Shown one piece after another: positions 61,530-64,000 of a stretch of DNA of 64,000 bases. The position numbers were made by a program, and so were the translations under genes. Source of the stretch: Bradyrhizobiaceae bacterium (lineage in GTDB: Bacteria > Pseudomonadota > Alphaproteobacteria > Rhizobiales > Xanthobacteraceae); assembly GCA_020544565.1 (NCBI GenBank), contig CP078014.1, forward strand, positions 1,579,874 to 1,643,873, in the 5' to 3' direction. The notes beneath the pieces were generated by a model. That model ran no database searches. It worked only from the letters and a program-made list of their open reading frames with translations, and was not told the origin of the DNA. Position 1 is the first letter of the stretch. Each line of letters starts with the position of its first letter.

Positions 61530-62420
61530 TCAGTTACCCTCGAAGACCGGCCTTGTCTTCGCAACAAATGCCTCATACGCGCGCTCGTAATCTTTCGTTT
61601 GCATGCATATGGCCTGCGCCTGGGCTTCTGCCTCGATGGAGTCGTCGATGCCCATGCTCCATTCCTGATGAATGCAGCGCTTGGTCATGGCATGGCCGAA
61701 CGTCGGACCCTCGGCCAAAGATTTCGCCAGCGCCTGCGCCTGCGCAAGCACATCATCGGGTTCGCAAAGCTTGTTGTAGAATCCCCATCGCTCGGCTTCG
61801 GCGCCATCCATCGAACGTCCGGTATAGAGCAGTTCGGCGGCCCGCCCCGCGCCGATGATCCGCGGCAGGATATTGCACGCTCCCATATCGGCGCCGGCCA
61901 GTCCTACGCGAACGAACAGGAATGCAACCTTGCTACGCTGCGTGCCGTAACGCATATCCGACGCCATCGCCAGAATTGCGCCCGCTCCGGCGCAGACGCC
62001 ATCGATGGCCGCAATGATCAGCTGCGGACAGGCACGCATGGCCTTGACCAGATCACCCGTCATGCGGGTGAACGCGAGCAATCCCGCCATGTCGCCGTTG
62101 CGCTGCATTTCAACCAGCGGGCCGATGATGTCATGCACATCGCCGCCGGAGCAGAAATTGCCGCCGGCACCCGTGATCACCACCGTCTTGATGCTTTGGG
62201 CATAGGTCAGATCGCGGAACATGTCGCGCAGCTCAGAATATGATTCCAGCGTCAGCGGATTCTTCCGCTCAGGCCGGTTGAGCGTGACCGTCGCGACAGC
62301 CCCTTCGACTTGCCAGAGGAAGTGCCGTGGTTCGAAATGCTCGAAGTCGACCCTCGTTGGACGAAAGCGTGCAGCGGTGTCCGTTACTTGCGCATTCCGC
62401 GCGGTCGCCACATCAGACAT
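61530..62420 (-). CDS. Crotonase-family protein lacking the usual hydratase glutamates
   Basis: The 296-residue protein starts [20 protein letters not shown]. The crotonase core is seen: [37 protein letters not shown] (oxyanion site) and [20 protein letters not shown]. In classic enoyl-CoA hydratase two Glu are needed; here the positions show Ile (GAGAIL) and Arg (LFVRVGLAG), while an Asp follows in GADMGAC. It may act as a hydrolase, isomerase or dehydratase of a different type. It ends upstream of the ligase operon and begins 12 bases after the BadH-like gene stop. Confidence 0.75.
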   Translation of the reverse strand: MSDVATARNAQVTDTAARFRPTRVDFEHFEPRHFLWQVEGAVATVTLNRPERKNPLTLESYSELRDMFRDLTYAQSIKTVVITGAGGNFCSGGDVHDIIGPLVEMQRNGDMAGLLAFTRMTGDLVKAMRACPQLIIAAIDGVCAGAGAILAMASDMRYGTQRSKVAFLFVRVGLAGADMGACNILPRIIGAGRAAELLYTGRSMDGAEAERWGFYNKLCEPDDVLAQAQALAKSLAEGPTFGHAMTKRCIHQEWSMGIDDSIEAEAQAQAICMQTKDYERAYEAFVAKTRPVFEGN

Positions 62421-62431
62421 CGGCCTCTCCC

Positions 62432-63178
62432 TTATCCGGCAAACGTCAATCCACCGCTCACGCTCAGTACCTGACCGGTGACATAGTCGGACCGTGAGCT
62501 TGCAAAGAACACGACAGCGTCCGCGATTTCCTGCGGTCTGGCGAAACGCCGAAACGGAATCGCCTTGAGAAACGCCGCCCTGAGATTTTCCGGTCGCGAC
62601 TGCAGCATGGGCGTGTCGGTCGGGCCCGGACAAACGCAATTAACATTGATCGAATAACGCGCCACTTCGCGCGCGAGCGACTTGGTGAATGCAATCACAC
62701 CGCCTTTGGCGGCGGCATAGGTCGTCTCGCCGCTGCTGCCAACTCGTCCCGCATCGCTTGAAATGTTGACTATTTTTCCCTTGCCGGCAGCGATCATAGC
62801 TGGAAGCAACGCTTGGGTGAGGTGCAGAGTGCCATTGAGGTTGATCGCGATGACACGATCCATGTAATCGGGCGGATTGTCGACGAATAGCTGGAGATCA
62901 TTCCAACCCGCCGCGTTGACCAGGATGTCGATGCGCGGATGTTGCGCGAGAATAGCGGCTGCGCTGCGTCGGATCGAAGCCGACTCGGCCAGATTGATCG
63001 GAAGGTACTCGACGGCGAAATTGCTCTGCTTGGCCTCGGCCACGACCTCGGCGCCCTTTTTCTCGTCGATGTCCGCGCAGATGACGGTCGCTCCGCAACG
63101 GGCGAACTCCATCACGGTTGCCTTGCCAATGCCCGAGGCACCGCCGGTGACCAGGGCGATCTTGTCATCGAACCTCAT
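62432..63178 (-). CDS. badH: BadH-like short-chain dehydrogenase
   Basis: The 248-residue NAD(P)-dependent oxidoreductase has the cofactor motif [16 protein letters not shown] after strand 4 and the catalytic Ser-Tyr-Lys in [20 protein letters not shown]. Its tail reads [12 protein letters not shown] and [15 protein letters not shown]. These are the features of Rhodopseudomonas BadH, which oxidises 2-hydroxycyclohexanecarboxyl-CoA to the keto form used by BadI. ATG 63178 overlaps the stop of the hydratase gene before it (TGATG). GTG 63181 is an alternative. Confidence 0.82.
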   Translation of the reverse strand: MRFDDKIALVTGGASGIGKATVMEFARCGATVICADIDEKKGAEVVAEAKQSNFAVEYLPINLAESASIRRSAAAILAQHPRIDILVNAAGWNDLQLFVDNPPDYMDRVIAINLNGTLHLTQALLPAMIAAGKGKIVNISSDAGRVGSSGETTYAAAKGGVIAFTKSLAREVARYSINVNCVCPGPTDTPMLQSRPENLRAAFLKAIPFRRFARPQEIADAVVFFASSRSDYVTGQVLSVSGGLTFAG

Positions 63179-63969
63179 CACGCGGCTCCGTTTTTCATCT
63201 GCATCGAGGATCGGGTGGAACCGGCGAGATACGCCTCAACGCGCTGACACGTGTCAGCATTGCCGAGAAGCTGCCGGGTGAATTCCAGTTCGTCGGTGTA
63301 TCCGCTGCGGTCGCTATGACCGGCTGCGGCAATGCATGCCTTGCTGGCGGCAAGTGCGGCGGCGGGAAGACTCGCAATCCCGGCCACGATCCCGGCTGCG
63401 CGCTGCGCCAGTTCGGCACGCGGCACTGCCCAGTTCACCACGCCGACAGCGCTGGCAGTTGCGCCGTCGAGGATTTCGGCGCCCAGAATCAGCCGCGCGG
63501 CAAGCGCCGCGCCGCATAACCGGGTGAGGCGCTGCGTGCCGCCGGCGCCCGGGAGCAATCCGAGCCGGACCTCCGGAAGCCCCAGCCTGGCTTCCGTCGC
63601 CGCGATCCGCAGATCGCACGCCAGCGCCAGTTCAAGCCCTCCCCCCATTGCCGCGCCATCGATTTCCGCCACGACGACTTGAGGCAACCGCTCGATCCGC
63701 GCATACAGCCGCTGGATGCCGGCCACGAAGGCATACATCCGGTCGGCGCCGTCAGGCGCCTCCATGTGCGCCCGCACTTCTCGCAAATCGGCGCCGGCAC
63801 AGAACACCTTCTGGTCCGAGCGAACATGTAGTACCGTGCAAGGCGGGCCGCTGGCCAATTCGTCGAGTTTCGCCTCGAACGTTCTTATCCATTCTCCGTT
63901 GATCGCATTCACCGGCGGTTGGCTCAGCGTCAACACGACGACCGCACCGCTGGTGGTGGTAAAAATCAT
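63178..63969 (-). CDS. Enoyl-CoA hydratase (BadK-like)
   Basis: The 263-residue crotonase contains both catalytic Glu: MGGGLELALACDLRI and LGLPEVRLGLLPGAGGTQRL. The N-terminus MIFTTTSGAVVVLTLSQPPV is the usual family start. It would hydrate an alicyclic or aryl enoyl-CoA; BadK (cyclohexene carboxyl-CoA hydratase) is the closest known role, with low certainty. The ATG follows the upstream gene's stop by a few bases and its own stop overlaps the next ATG, so it is part of the same operon. Confidence 0.8.
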   Translation of the reverse strand: MIFTTTSGAVVVLTLSQPPVNAINGEWIRTFEAKLDELASGPPCTVLHVRSDQKVFCAGADLREVRAHMEAPDGADRMYAFVAGIQRLYARIERLPQVVVAEIDGAAMGGGLELALACDLRIAATEARLGLPEVRLGLLPGAGGTQRLTRLCGAALAARLILGAEILDGATASAVGVVNWAVPRAELAQRAAGIVAGIASLPAAALAASKACIAAAGHSDRSGYTDELEFTRQLLGNADTCQRVEAYLAGSTRSSMQMKNGAA

Positions 63970-63971
63970 GC

Positions 63972-64000
63972 TCAGGCGCGCCTTTCCTGCTTCGCATCAA
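63972..64000 (-). CDS. C-terminal end of an upstream operon gene (partial)
   Basis: The minus strand ends an open frame with codons for DAKQERRA followed by TGA at 63972-63974, two bases before the hydratase ATG. Only eight residues are visible, so the gene cannot be named. The tight spacing indicates it belongs to the same operon. Confidence 0.45.

Overview
The window reads as a GC-rich alphaproteobacterial chromosome. Gene content (lipB-fliN-acyP-pccA neighbourhood, BadH/BadI-like alicyclic-acid enzymes, several Liv-type transporters, PaaX, Crp/Fnr control) points to the Bradyrhizobium/Rhodopseudomonas family. This is inferred from recognised protein families, not from a marker gene.

Layout. 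(1) 1-7788: one arm of a mobile element, about two dozen tiny, mostly overlapping plus-strand genes with a C5 DNA methyltransferase and a tyrosine integrase that ends 36 bp from a tRNA-Leu(GAG), the likely attachment site. The element continues beyond the left edge. (2) 7824-18076: core genes: tRNA-Leu, fliN, lipB, acyP, an oxaloacetate-decarboxylase-type lyase, the propionyl/acetyl-CoA carboxylase biotin subunit, peroxiredoxin, photolyase, an EamA exporter, glutathione-dependent formaldehyde dehydrogenase, and a palindromic intergenic repeat. (3) 18163-22241: envelope and hypothetical proteins and a LuxR-type response regulator. (4) 22606-30619: a compact type I secretion locus: two Asn/Asp-rich, non-RTX repeat proteins, ABC exporter, HlyD-type adaptor and a GNAT-TPR fusion. 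(5) 30676-33495: a decayed livHMGF operon cut at both ends. (6) 33595-40942: a respiratory operon with bacteriohemerythrin, a cytochrome b/ferredoxin/MvhD fusion, SCO, CtaB, and a CuA heme-copper oxidase whose subunit I lacks the active-site tyrosine. (7) 41112-64000: an anaerobic-type aromatic/alicyclic acid island: PaaX, a three-subunit molybdoenzyme like phenylacetyl-CoA:acceptor oxidoreductase (PadBCD), IorAB, a thioesterase, BadI-like ring hydrolase, a second hemerythrin, a DUF59 protein, a Crp/Fnr regulator, a Liv transporter with a benzoate-CoA-ligase-type enzyme, and BadH/crotonase genes.

How it fits together. Inverted repeats of the form TTGAC-N4-(G/A)TCAA sit upstream of at least five transcription units in regions 6 and 7, including the Crp/Fnr gene itself. 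I infer one low-oxygen or NO-responsive regulon linking the unusual terminal reductase to acyl-CoA catabolism. IorAB would make aryl-acetyl-CoA from aryl-pyruvates, the Mo enzyme would oxidise it, and BadH/BadI-type steps would open rings. PaaX would add phenylacetyl-CoA sensing. The most novel candidates are the tyrosine-less oxidase with its cytochrome b-ferredoxin-MvhD partner, and the non-RTX type I secretion locus.
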